From positions 62,001 to 126,000 of the forward strand of contig CAWICZ010000008.1 of NCBI GenBank assembly GCA_963834825.1: 64,000 nt of DNA, written 5' to 3'. Both the position numbers and the translations under genes were made by a program. Position 1 is the stretch's first letter; every line of letters starts with the position of its first letter. A model generated the notes under the pieces. It was given only the letters and a program-made list of their open reading frames with translations, did no database searches and was not told where the DNA came from. Source of the stretch: JACDAN01 sp963834825 (GTDB lineage: Bacteria > Actinomycetota > Thermoleophilia > Gaiellales > Gaiellaceae). Positions 25,771-33,735 of the stretch are shown here, one piece after another.

Positions 25771-26502
25771 GATCGAATCGTCTCACATGGTTCGGCTCAC
25801 GATCATCGCGATCGCACTGGCGGCTGCTGTCGGCGTCGCCGGAAGGGCCTCGGCGGAGAGCTACGCGCCACCCGTGCGTGCCGAAGACGGCGGAGATCCG
25901 CTTCAAGGCCGCGGACGGGACCCGGCTCGCCGGCTATCGGCTCGGGCGGGGAAGGACGGCAGTGGTGCTCGCGCACGAGTCGCGCGGCGACGCCTGCCAG
26001 TGGGCGTCCTACGCGCGACGGCTGGCGGGGCGGGGCTATCTCGTCATCGCGTTCGACTTCCGCGGCTACGGCGATTCCCAGGCACGGGGCGCCAGGGCAG
26101 CAGGGCGGCTCTCGGCCGACGTCGCCGCTGCGGCGAAGAGCGGCGCGAGCTCGTGGCGCGCAGAAGGTATTCGCCGTTGGAGCCTCGATGGGCGGCACGG
26201 CCGTGATCGCGGCCGGCGTTTCCACCCGACCGCCGCTCAGCGGCGTCATCAGCCTCTCGGGGCCCGCGTACTTCAGCCGGATCGACGCGCTGAGCGCCGT
26301 TCCCAAGCTGTCAGTGCCGGCGCTCTACATCGCCGGCCAATCCGATACGGACTTCGCGCTCGACGCCCAGCGGCTCTACGACGCCACGGCCTCGTCAGAC
26401 AAGGCGATCCACATCCTCCCCGGTGGGAGGCACGGCGTCGATCTCGTCCGGTTCGACGCGCAGGCGCGAGCGCTCGTCGAACGCTTTCTCCGCTCGCATT
26501 GA
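25769..26502 (+). CDS. Exported alpha/beta hydrolase (two frameshifts in this sequence)
   Basis: The chain begins with a secretion signal (VRLTIIAIALAAAVGVAGRA). It continues in a second frame from about 25875 with AEIRFKAADGTRLAGY, TAVVLAHESRGDACQW and YLVIAFDFRGYGDS. It then moves to a third frame from about 26160 with FAVGASMGGTAVIAA, the nucleophile elbow (G-x-S-x-G with Ser). The acid and His are plausible in GQSDTDFALDA and LPGGRHGVDLV. Both shifts equal one extra base. Substrate unknown; dienelactone-hydrolase or esterase type. It is divergent from padR-like and probably controlled by it. Confidence 0.8.
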
Positions 26503-26517
26503 GCGTGCGAGCGGCCG

Positions 26518-26985
26518 CTAGCCGGTCAGCCGAATGACGATCCGGTCCCTTCGCGGCCTCCGGGTCGTCCGGATCACGGTCATCGTGCCGCGGGCGTTGT
26601 CGTAGAGCCTCGTCCCCCCGAGGATTGCGAGCTCGTAGAGCGCCGGATAGCGCACCGACCCGCCCGCAACGACCCTGCCCTTGGGGAAGAAGAACGTCGC
26701 CGTGCAGCTGCGGGTCCCCGACGTGACGAACGTGCAGACATAGTCCGCATGCCCGAGCGGCCTCCGTGACAGCCGCTTGTTGAACAGGTTGTAGCGAATG
26801 ATCTCCGTGTCCCCGGCGCCTCGTCCCCGCCTGCCGGCATCAACCCGCTGGCGGCTGATCTCCCGGCTCGTGATGCTGATCGTCCCAGGCCCGGTGCCCG
26901 CGCTCGAGATCATGCTCCACCCGTTCACAAGCGCCGTGACGGCGAGTACGACGGCGATGATGACGGCGTACAGCAAGCGAGGCAT
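26518..26985 (-). CDS. Exported beta-barrel protein, dirigent/allene-oxide-cyclase-like (tentative)
   Basis: A protein of about 155 residues with an N-terminal signal anchor (LLYAVIIAVVLAVTALVNGW). A beta-rich domain follows, showing YVCTFVTSGTRSCTATFFFP, then GRVVAGGSVRYPALYELAIL and GTRLYDNARGTMTV. This pattern resembles small secreted proteins of the dirigent/AOC-like barrel class. Function is unknown. The ATG at 26985 is preferred to one 11 codons upstream because of the AAGGGGTGG just before it and because the upstream start overlaps the kinase gene end. It is downstream of the kinase gene on the same strand. Confidence 0.6.
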   Translation of the reverse strand: MPRLLYAVIIAVVLAVTALVNGWSMISSAGTGPGTISITSREISRQRVDAGRRGRGAGDTEIIRYNLFNKRLSRRPLGHADYVCTFVTSGTRSCTATFFFPKGRVVAGGSVRYPALYELAILGGTRLYDNARGTMTVIRTTRRPRRDRIVIRLTG

Positions 26986-27014
26986 CCCCCCACCCCTTTC
27001 AGTTAGCCGCGAGG

Positions 27015-28532
27015 TCACTCCGCACCCGCAGCGATCGGAAGCTCAAGCCAGAAGGTCGACCCTTTTCCACTGGCACTTTCGAAGTTGATCTGGCCACCGT
27101 GGGCCTCGACGACGGACCGCGCGATCGTCAACCCGAGACCACTCCCGGTGATCCCGCTCGACCCCGCGTTGCCACGGAAGAACTTCGTGAAGACCCGCTG
27201 TTGGAGCTCATCCGGAATACCAAGACCCTCGTCATGCACGCTGACACGGGCGACATTGTCGTACCTCTCGCCCACGACTTCGACAGTCCCGCCGTCGGGC
27301 GAGTACTTGATCGCATTCGACAACAAGTTAGCGACGACTTGCGCAAGTCGGTTGGGATCGCCGCGAACCGGGAGGGGCTTCGGCGGCAGCACGACGTCGA
27401 GCTTGTGCTTCGAGCTCTGGCCGGCGAAGAGCCGCGCCTGCTCGCCGACGACCGTCCTGATGTCGATGAGCTCACGAGCGAGCTCGAGCTGGCCCTCCTC
27501 CAGGCGTTCGACGTCGAGGAAGTCGTTGAGGAGCGACGACAGCCGCCGGCCCTGTGAGTCGATGATCTCGAGGTACCGCCGTTGATCCTCGGGCTCGATG
27601 TCGCGGGTCAGCAGCAGCGACGTGAAGCCGAGCACGCTCGCGAGCGGCGTCCGCAGCTCATGCGAGACGATGCTGACGAGCTCGGACTTCAACTGCTCGC
27701 TCTCCCGCAGCTTGGCGTTCTGTTCCTCGAGCTCGTCCCGGCCGCGTTCGAGCTGCCCGGCCATGCGGTTGAACGACGTCTCCAACGCGCCGACCTCGCC
27801 CGGACCGTCTTCCTCGAGCCTCACCGAGAGGTCGCCCTCGGCAACCTGGCCGGCCGCCACTGCGACGTCGCGGACCGGTCGCGCCATCCAGCGGGCGAGG
27901 TAGAGGCCGAAGAGGATGATGAGGAGCACCGAGGCGACCAGCCCCGCGATCGCGAGTGTGATCGCGCGCTCGTATTGCGTGTTCGCCGACCGGGCGGAGG
28001 CGTCGGCGAGGTCGTTCTCTGCCGCGAGAAAGGTGTCGATGCGGGAGCGGATGTCGTTGGTCAGATTCCTGCCCTCTGTGGTGGCCAGGGACGTGCCGGC
28101 AACCTCGGGGCTTTCCCGCGCGAGCGCGAGGAGCGGCTCCGACCACTCGAAGACGTACTCCTCGATCGCGGCCACGATTCCGCCGGCGCGGCTCTCCTGA
28201 GCAGGCGTGCCCCCCGCGATCCGCTCGAACTCCATGAGGCGCCGCGGCAGCGCGTCGCGAGCTGAGTCCCACGGCTGGAGAAAGGGCTTCTCCCCGGTGA
28301 TGGCGAACCCACGTAGGCCGCTCTCCAACTCGAGGACGAGCTTCTCGAGCTCGAACGTCGCCGCCCGCACCTCGTTCGCGCGCACTTCGCGCTGAGTGGC
28401 GCTGTTGAGCGCCGATACCGCCTGGATCATGACGGCGAAAACCCCCGCGACGAGCACCGCCAGGACGATGCTGGCGACGATCATCCGGGTCGCGAGCGAC
28501 ACAGACCTGATCCGCTGGGTGAAGGTGGTCAC
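27015..28532 (-). CDS. Membrane sensor histidine kinase with CHASE3-like sensor and HAMP
   Basis: A 505-residue kinase: TM1 at about residues 17-39, a helical CHASE3-like extracellular region (about 40-185; ELEKLVLELESGLRGFAITG), TM2 about 190-212 and HAMP about 213-265. The HisKA phospho-acceptor lies in IVSHELRTPLASVLGF. The HATPase has the N-box NRLAQVVANLLSNAIKYSPD, the G1 box VHDEGLGIPDE and the G2 box GSGLGLTIARSVVEAHGG. It signals to the response regulator encoded just upstream with a 4-bp overlap. The stimulus is unknown. Confidence 0.95.
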   Translation of the reverse strand: MTTFTQRIRSVSLATRMIVASIVLAVLVAGVFAVMIQAVSALNSATQREVRANEVRAATFELEKLVLELESGLRGFAITGEKPFLQPWDSARDALPRRLMEFERIAGGTPAQESRAGGIVAAIEEYVFEWSEPLLALARESPEVAGTSLATTEGRNLTNDIRSRIDTFLAAENDLADASARSANTQYERAITLAIAGLVASVLLIILFGLYLARWMARPVRDVAVAAGQVAEGDLSVRLEEDGPGEVGALETSFNRMAGQLERGRDELEEQNAKLRESEQLKSELVSIVSHELRTPLASVLGFTSLLLTRDIEPEDQRRYLEIIDSQGRRLSSLLNDFLDVERLEEGQLELARELIDIRTVVGEQARLFAGQSSKHKLDVVLPPKPLPVRGDPNRLAQVVANLLSNAIKYSPDGGTVEVVGERYDNVARVSVHDEGLGIPDELQQRVFTKFFRGNAGSSGITGSGLGLTIARSVVEAHGGQINFESASGKGSTFWLELPIAAGAE

Positions 28533-28903
28533 GCCGGCTGGAGGACGTCTTTCACGATCGCCGTCAGCTCATCGGCCTCGAACGGCTTCGGCATGAACCG
28601 GTCGGCACCCGCGCTGAGCGCCGCCTCATCGGCATGGCCCCACGCGCTCATCACGATTACGCGCGTCTCGGCGGCCGGCAGCTCCTCGCGCAGATTGTTG
28701 AGGACGTCGAGCCCGTTCCGGCCCGGCATCATCAGGTCGAGGATGATCAGGTCGGGGCGGGTGCGCAGGGCGAGCGCGACCGCCTCGTCGCCGTCCTGCG
28801 CCTCGAGGAACCGGTAACCGTCGCCGAGGACCGCACGAACCAGCTGACGCAGATTCTGGTCGTCCTCGCAGATGAGGATCGTCTTGACGCCACCGGTCTC
28901 CAC
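28529..28903 (-). CDS. Response regulator, receiver domain only
   Basis: A 124-residue CheY-like receiver: acidic pair in ILICEDDQN, phospho-Asp in LIILDLMMPGRNGLDVL, Thr/Ser switch in VIVMSAWGH and the Lys-Pro pair in FMPKPFEADEL. There is no DNA-binding output domain. It overlaps the kinase gene by ATGA, so it is surely the kinase's partner. Output must pass through another protein. ATG at 28903 is used; a GTG five codons later (VKTILICEDD) is an alternative. Confidence 0.93.
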   Translation of the reverse strand: METGGVKTILICEDDQNLRQLVRAVLGDGYRFLEAQDGDEAVALALRTRPDLIILDLMMPGRNGLDVLNNLREELPAAETRVIVMSAWGHADEAALSAGADRFMPKPFEADELTAIVKDVLQPA

Positions 28904-29025
28904 GCTAGAAATCTCCGCCAGCCTAGCGAGGCCGATCGACGCCGACCATCGATTTGCGCGGCTTTTTCTGTTGTCGGTGGCGGCGACTCAGGCGGCCGCC
29001 GCCACCGTGTCATCGTCGTTCGGAA

Positions 29026-30529
29026 CTAGTCGTCGTCGTGATCGTCGTCGTCGTCGTCCCGGTTCCGCGGGCGGAAGATCTCGTAGACGTTGCCGTGCGA
29101 GAGCGAGACGACGTAGAGGTTTCCGTTCGGGCCGGTTTGGACGTCTGTGCCGACGCCGAAGCCCTGGCCGAAGCGGAGGCTCTCACTCTCGGTGATCTCC
29201 CATTTGTGGACGTTGTCCGCGACGCGGTCAGCGAGCCGCGGGTCGTCGACGGCGACCGCCTTCCGGTTCTTGGTCAGGTTGAAGCGGAACAGCGAGCCGC
29301 CTTCCAGGAAGTCCCGCGCCGCGCCGACGAACAGGTCGTTTCGGTACTGGCGGCCGAGCGCGCGGCTCGAGAGGAAGCCGATCCCGGCAGGCGCCACCTC
29401 GAATTTCCAGCTGAACTCCGGAGCGCTGTAGTGGGCGCCAGGGAGCATGAACAGCCGGGAGAGCGCCTCGCCCGGACTGTTCGCGATCAACGTCGGCAAC
29501 CACCGGATCTGCTGGAGGCCGAAGTAGCCGGCCGGCGCGAACGGATCGGGAGGAACCGGCGTCACGGTCGTCTCGATCGTCTTGAACTGCCCGATTCGCT
29601 CGGGCGGGCCCATGATCTGCACCCAGCCGGAGTTGAACCCCGGGTCGGCGCGGTTGATCTCGGTGAAGCTGTCGTCACCGTTCTCCTGCTCCCAGAGGGC
29701 GCCGGAGACGGGGTCGAAGGCCATCCCGAAGCTGTTGCGAAGGCCGTAGGCGAAGATCTTCTGCACGTTCGCCCCGACCTCGCCGCCGATCGCCCTGCCC
29801 GCGCGGAAGAAGGGGTTGCTGCGCGGGGCCGAGCCGTCGTCGTCGAGCCGAAGGATCGTCCCGGTCAGGTGGGCGTCGTCCGGCTCGGGTCCGCCGAACT
29901 GGTCGTCCGGCGATGCCGGGGCCGAACGGACCGTCGATCAGGTTCTGAAGCTGTCCGCGCCGCCCGGTGTCGCCGTTCACGACGTAGAGCTTCTTGTCTC
30001 GGCCGAAGCGGAGAACGCCGCCGTCGTGGTTCGCGCGCAGCGGCTGTCCAGCGTCGGCCTGGAAGGCGCGGAGCCTGATGATGTTGCGGTCTAACGTCAG
30101 CGTCGAGCCGTTCCAGTAGAAGCGGTCGACGCGGTTTCCGAGCAACGGCACCGTGGCCAGGTCTGCGCTGTCGGCGCCGGTCGTGCTCTCCGACCAGTAG
30201 AGGTACACGCGGCCGTTGACGAAGAAGTGCGGATGGAGCGCGATCCCGAGCAAGCCGCGCTCGGACGCGCTGTTGACGGCGAGGTCGAGTACCGTCGACT
30301 GCACGGTTCCGTTGACGACCCGCTGCACCTTGCCGGTCGCCTTCTCGAGCACGAGCATGTCGTTGCGCCCGAGGAACGCGACGCTGATCGGCTGGTCGAG
30401 GCCCGAGACCACCGTCCGGACGGACAGGTTCGGGTCGACCAGCGCGGGTGCCGCGTCGGCCCGGCCCGGCAAGACGAACGCCGTCGCCAGCCCGACGAGC
30501 ACGAGTGCAAGTCGAAGTGGTCGTTTCAT
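29026..30529 (-). CDS. Exported PQQ-type glucose/sorbosone dehydrogenase (frameshift in this sequence)
   Basis: A signal peptide (LRLALVLVGLATAFVLPGRA) precedes a six-bladed propeller of the GSDH family. Conserved blocks are LDQPISVAFLGRNDMLVLEK, ERGLLGIALHPHF, NHDGGVLRFGRDKKLYVVNG and FAYGLRNSFGMAFDP. One extra base is inferred near 29913-29918, where the frame changes from FGPGIAGRP to PDDQFGGPEPDDAHLTG. The chain ends in an acidic tail (RDDDDDDHDDD). Such enzymes oxidise sugars or act as soluble aldose dehydrogenases with PQQ. No PQQ synthesis gene is seen nearby. Confidence 0.85.
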
Positions 30530-30656
30530 CGTTCCCACCTCCGTCTCGATGTCGAGTCGAGGCGAGGCCGCAAAAGGCCCGCCGTGGCGGGTTCTCTCCC
30601 CCGTGTCCCTGTACGGAGTCGATCCAGGGCCGGATTGACCTCCGTACCATCCCCTC

Positions 30657-31298
30657 GTGCTCGTCGAGACGCTCGCCGCCGCGGCGCTCATCTGCCTCGA
30701 TCCGGGACACGGGACTGCGCCCGCGATCGGCCGCGAACGCGAGCCGATCGGGCCGGGCTCTCCCGCGACGAAGATCAAGGACGGCGGCGGCGCGGCGGGC
30801 GAGGCCGAGGTCGTCCTGGCGATTGCCCGCCGGACTCGAGCCCTGCTGCTCCGCCGTGGCTACCGCGTCGCGATGACACGGACCGGCTCGACCTTTCGCG
30901 GCGGCAACATCGAGCGCGCGCAGTTCTGCAACCGTCGCGGCGCGGCGCTGATGCTCCGGATCCACGCCGACGGCTCCGTGAGCTCGACGCAGCGCGGCAT
31001 CTCGACGCTCACGCCCGCCCGGCGCCGCGGCTGGACCGACGACGTCTACGGCCGCAGCGGCCGCGCCGCCCGCGCGGTGCAGAGCGAGCTGCTCCGTGCG
31101 ACCGGCGCCCGCGACCTCGGCGTCGTCGAGCGCTCGGACCTGACGGGCTTCAACTGGGCCGACGTGCCGGTCGTCCTGGCCGAGACCGGCTTCCTCTCGA
31201 ACCCGACGGAGCGCAGGCTGCTGCAATCGAGCGGCTATCAGTGGCGGGTCGCCCGAGGGCTCGCCGCCGGGGTCGCCGCCTTCAGTCCTCCGGCGTAG
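30657..31298 (+). CDS. N-acetylmuramoyl-L-alanine amidase (Amidase_3)
   Basis: A 213-residue zinc amidase cutting between MurNAc and the stem peptide. The ligands are visible: His in ICLDPGHGT, Glu in AAGEAEVVLAIARRT, His in LMLRIHADGS and the catalytic Glu in VVLAETGFLSNPTE. A weak hydrophobic start (LVETLAAAALI) may act as a signal anchor. GTG start. The 3' end overlaps a convergent small gene by 17 bp. Confidence 0.9.
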   Translation: MLVETLAAAALICLDPGHGTAPAIGREREPIGPGSPATKIKDGGGAAGEAEVVLAIARRTRALLLRRGYRVAMTRTGSTFRGGNIERAQFCNRRGAALMLRIHADGSVSSTQRGISTLTPARRRGWTDDVYGRSGRAARAVQSELLRATGARDLGVVERSDLTGFNWADVPVVLAETGFLSNPTERRLLQSSGYQWRVARGLAAGVAAFSPPA

Positions 31299-31590
31299 AG
31301 CCGCGCATCCGCTCCACGGCGTCGCGCCCTTCGGCGTGGACAGCGCTCCTGCGCTCGGCGGGATCGGGGGGGACGTCCTCGACGGCGTCGACTGTCGTCT
31401 CGGCGCCTTCGAACTCCTCACGGTCCTCGGCGACGGCGCGCGACTCGTCCAGCCGCTGCCGCAGCTCTTCGGCGCGGGCGTCCACCGGCTCGAGGTCGAC
31501 CCACCCCGCTGGACGCCGCCTGATCGTGCGCCACACGGCGGCGATCCCGACGGCGATCCCACCGGTCAGGAGCGCGAGGCGGCGGTTCAC
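31282..31590 (-). CDS. Small membrane-anchored acidic protein, unknown function
   Basis: A 102-residue protein with one N-terminal hydrophobic helix (LALLTGGIAVGIAAVW) followed by RRRP, giving an N-out/C-in anchor. A long acidic, helical cytoplasmic tail follows (AEELRQRLDESRAVAEDREE). It is conserved-looking but not recognised. It lies between the convergent amidase gene and the divergent rpsF operon. Confidence 0.6.
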   Translation of the reverse strand: MNRRLALLTGGIAVGIAAVWRTIRRRPAGWVDLEPVDARAEELRQRLDESRAVAEDREEFEGAETTVDAVEDVPPDPAERRSAVHAEGRDAVERMRGSTPED

Positions 31591-31708
31591 GGGGGCGATG
31601 CTACACTGCCGCCCGCTTCCTGCCCCGCTCCCGTTCTAGGTCGGTCCCGATCACCTCTAGAACGAGCAGCGTGGCCGCCAAAGACCGAAGGAAGGAGAGA
31701 TCGGGACC

Positions 31709-32086
31709 GTGAATCCCTATGAAATCCTGCTCATGCTCGACCCGGAACTTCCGGACGAGCGGCAGACCGAGATCGTCACCCGCACGCGCGAGCTGATCGA
31801 GCGCGGAGGCGGGACGTGGGACGCCCACGACGTCTGGGGACGTCGCAAGCTCACCTACGAGATCCAGCACAAGACCGACGGCGCCTACCACCTGCTGACC
31901 TTCTCGTCCGAGCCGGAGACGCTCGAAGAGGTCTCGCGCGTCCTCAAGATCACCGACGGAGTCATGCGCCACATGGCCGTGCGTCGGAGCGAGCGTCGTC
32001 CAGGCGGGACGGTAGCGTCACCGCCCGCGGACCGGCAGGATGGAGCCGACTCGTCCGCACCCGTCGCCGCTGTAGAGGAGGAGTAA
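31709..32086 (+). CDS. rpsF: 30S ribosomal protein bS6
   Basis: A 125-residue bS6: YEILLMLDPELPDERQTEIV, DAHDVWGRRKLTYEI and YHLLTFSSEP match the family. A C-terminal extension of about 30 residues, rich in Pro, Asp and Ala, exceeds the usual length. It binds uS15/bS18 on the platform of the small subunit. GTG start after GGAAGGAGAG. It heads the run rpsF-ssb-rpsR-rplI and is 2 bp from ssb. Confidence 0.95.
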   Translation: MNPYEILLMLDPELPDERQTEIVTRTRELIERGGGTWDAHDVWGRRKLTYEIQHKTDGAYHLLTFSSEPETLEEVSRVLKITDGVMRHMAVRRSERRPGGTVASPPADRQDGADSSAPVAAVEEE

Positions 32087-32088
32087 GC

Positions 32089-32526
32089 ATGGCCAACATC
32101 AATCGCGTCGTTCTCGTCGGCAACCTGACCAAGGATCCGGAGCTCCGGCACACGCCGAGCGGCACCGCCGTCTGCAAGCTCCGGCTGGCCGTCAACACGC
32201 GTCAGAAAGACTCGTCGACCGGAGAGTGGGGCGACAAGCCCAACTACTTCGACATCACCGTCTGGGGCAACCAGGGCGAGAGCTGCGCCCAGTACCTCGC
32301 CAAGGGCCGCGCCATCGCAATCGACGGGCGCCTCGACTGGCGCGAGTGGGAGGCCCAGGACGGCACGAAGCGCCAGGCCGTCGAGATCATCGCCGACACG
32401 GTCCAGTTCATCGGCGGACGCGGCGAAGGAGACGGCGGCGAGCGCCAGTTCGTCCCCTCCGGCGCCCGGGAGGAGAACGCCGACTTCTCGTCGTCCGCCG
32501 CCGCCGACGACGACATTCCCTTCTGA
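32089..32526 (+). CDS. ssb: Single-stranded DNA-binding protein
   Basis: A 145-residue SSB with the OB fold (INRVVLVGNLTKDPELRHTP, FDITVWGNQGESCAQYL, DGRLDWREWEAQDG) and the C-terminal acidic tip DDDIPF, which recruits replication and repair proteins. It stands between rpsF and rpsR as in most bacteria. It overlaps rpsR by one base. Confidence 0.96.
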   Translation: MANINRVVLVGNLTKDPELRHTPSGTAVCKLRLAVNTRQKDSSTGEWGDKPNYFDITVWGNQGESCAQYLAKGRAIAIDGRLDWREWEAQDGTKRQAVEIIADTVQFIGGRGEGDGGERQFVPSGAREENADFSSSAAADDDIPF

Positions 32527-32795
32527 TGGCGAAGTCGAGACGAGGAGAGCAGCAGCGCAGCGGACGGCGGGGCGCGCAGACCGGCCCGATCAAGCGCCGC
32601 TCCTGCCAGTTCTGCCGCGACCATGTGGACGAGGTCGACTACAAGAATGCGAACCAGCTCCGGCGCTTCGTGTCCGAGAAGGGCAAGATCCGCTCGCGCC
32701 GGATCACGGGCACGTGCCGCCGGCACCAGCGCCAGGTCGCGCTCGCCGTCAAGCGGGCACGGGAGATGGCGCTGCTTCCGTACGCGACCACCTAG
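32526..32795 (+). CDS. rpsR: 30S ribosomal protein bS18
   Basis: An 89-residue bS18 with RRSCQFCRDHVDEVDYKNAN, the GKIRSRRITGTCRRHQRQ core and AREMALLPY. Cysteines at CQFC and TC suggest the zinc-binding (C+) form. The N-terminus has a basic extension (MAKSRRGEQQRSGRRG). It is in the conserved rpsF-ssb-rpsR-rplI order. Confidence 0.96.
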   Translation: MAKSRRGEQQRSGRRGAQTGPIKRRSCQFCRDHVDEVDYKNANQLRRFVSEKGKIRSRRITGTCRRHQRQVALAVKRAREMALLPYATT

Positions 32796-32804
32796 GAGCC
32801 AGTC

Positions 32805-33506
32805 GTGCAGGTCATCCTCCTGAAAGACGTCGAGAAGGTCGGGCTGCGCGGGGAAGTCGTCGACGTCGCCCGCGGCTACGCGCGGAACTACCTGCTGCCG
32901 CGCAAGCTCGCCCAGACAGCGACTCCGGGCGCGCTCGAGGAGCTGCACCGCCGCGAGGAGCTGCGGGCCCGCCAGGAGGCGCGCACGCATGACGAGGCGC
33001 GCGACATCGCAGACCGGCTCGAGCAAGCCGTCACCCGCTTCGACGTCAAGGCCGGCCCGACCGGATCGCTGTTCGGCTCCGTGACGGCGACCGACATCGC
33101 CGACCGGCTGTGGTCCGATCACCGGATCAGAGTCGACCGCCGCAAGGTCGAGCTCGCCGATTCGATCAAGCGCGTCGGGCGCTACGAGGTTCCGGTCGAG
33201 GTCTTCACCGACGTCGAAGCCACGCTTCGGCTCGAGGTCGTGCCCGAGGGCGGCGACCTCGCTCAGATGGAGGAGCTGGAGGCGGCGGCGAAAGCCGAAG
33301 AGGAAGCTGCGGCCGCAGCCGCGGCCGAGGCAGCGGAGGCCGCCGAGCCCGAGGGCGCGGTCGAGGTCGAGGTGGACGTGCTCGCCGAGGAGACCGCCGA
33401 TGCGAGCGGCGAAGCAGAGACAGCGGCCGACGAGGAGCCCGAAGCGGCGCCCGCGGAGGAGACCGAAGCGCCGGCCGAGGAAGAGCGCGCAGCCACCGAG
33501 CTGTAA
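32805..33506 (+). CDS. rplI: 50S ribosomal protein bL9 with long acidic C-terminal extension
   Basis: Residues 1-148 are a normal bL9: MQVILLKDVEKVGLRGEVVD, YARNYLLPRKLA, GSLFGSVTATDIAD and VPVEVFTDVEA. A further 85 residues follow, made almost only of Ala and Glu (EAAAKAEEEAAAAAAAEAAE). That is about half again the usual length. The tail is likely a solvent-exposed helix. GTG start. Regular codon use continues into the tail, so it is translated rather than a lost stop. Confidence 0.94.
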   Translation: MQVILLKDVEKVGLRGEVVDVARGYARNYLLPRKLAQTATPGALEELHRREELRARQEARTHDEARDIADRLEQAVTRFDVKAGPTGSLFGSVTATDIADRLWSDHRIRVDRRKVELADSIKRVGRYEVPVEVFTDVEATLRLEVVPEGGDLAQMEELEAAAKAEEEAAAAAAAEAAEAAEPEGAVEVEVDVLAEETADASGEAETAADEEPEAAPAEETEAPAEEERAATEL

Positions 33507-33735
33507 CGAAGCAGAGTCGAATCATCCACAGGCTTTTCCAGAGCCTGGGGATACAGCCACGAAAAAGCCGCTCGAAGCGGAAAGTCCGTGCCCCCGCCGG
33601 GACCGCCCCCATGGGGAGAACGTCCGCCGGTTCGTGGACAATTGTGGGGAACGTGTGTTCTTCCACCTGCATATCGCCGCTTTTTGCCCCTAGTAATAGG
33701 GGACAACGGGTTTGCGGCCCGCTCCCGGTGGCGTC
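33507..33735. other. Intergenic region before dnaB with DnaA-box-like 9-mers
   Basis: This 229-bp gap has no gene. It holds TCATCCACA (33522-33530), CGTGGACAA (33633-33641, reverse complement TTGTCCACG) and TGTGGGGAA (33643-33651, reverse complement TTCCCCACA). Each differs from the DnaA boxes TTATCCACA or TTGTCCACA by one or two bases. A short hairpin CCCC-TAGTAATA-GGGG lies near 33687-33702, preceded by a T-run. These could be DnaA-regulated promoter sites for dnaB or a terminator/promoter region. Origin function is not shown. Confidence 0.35.

Noticed and set aside
32244..33122. Long antisense frame across ssb, rpsR and rplI
   Set aside because: Composition is typical of antisense shadows in high-GC DNA and the sense genes are certain.
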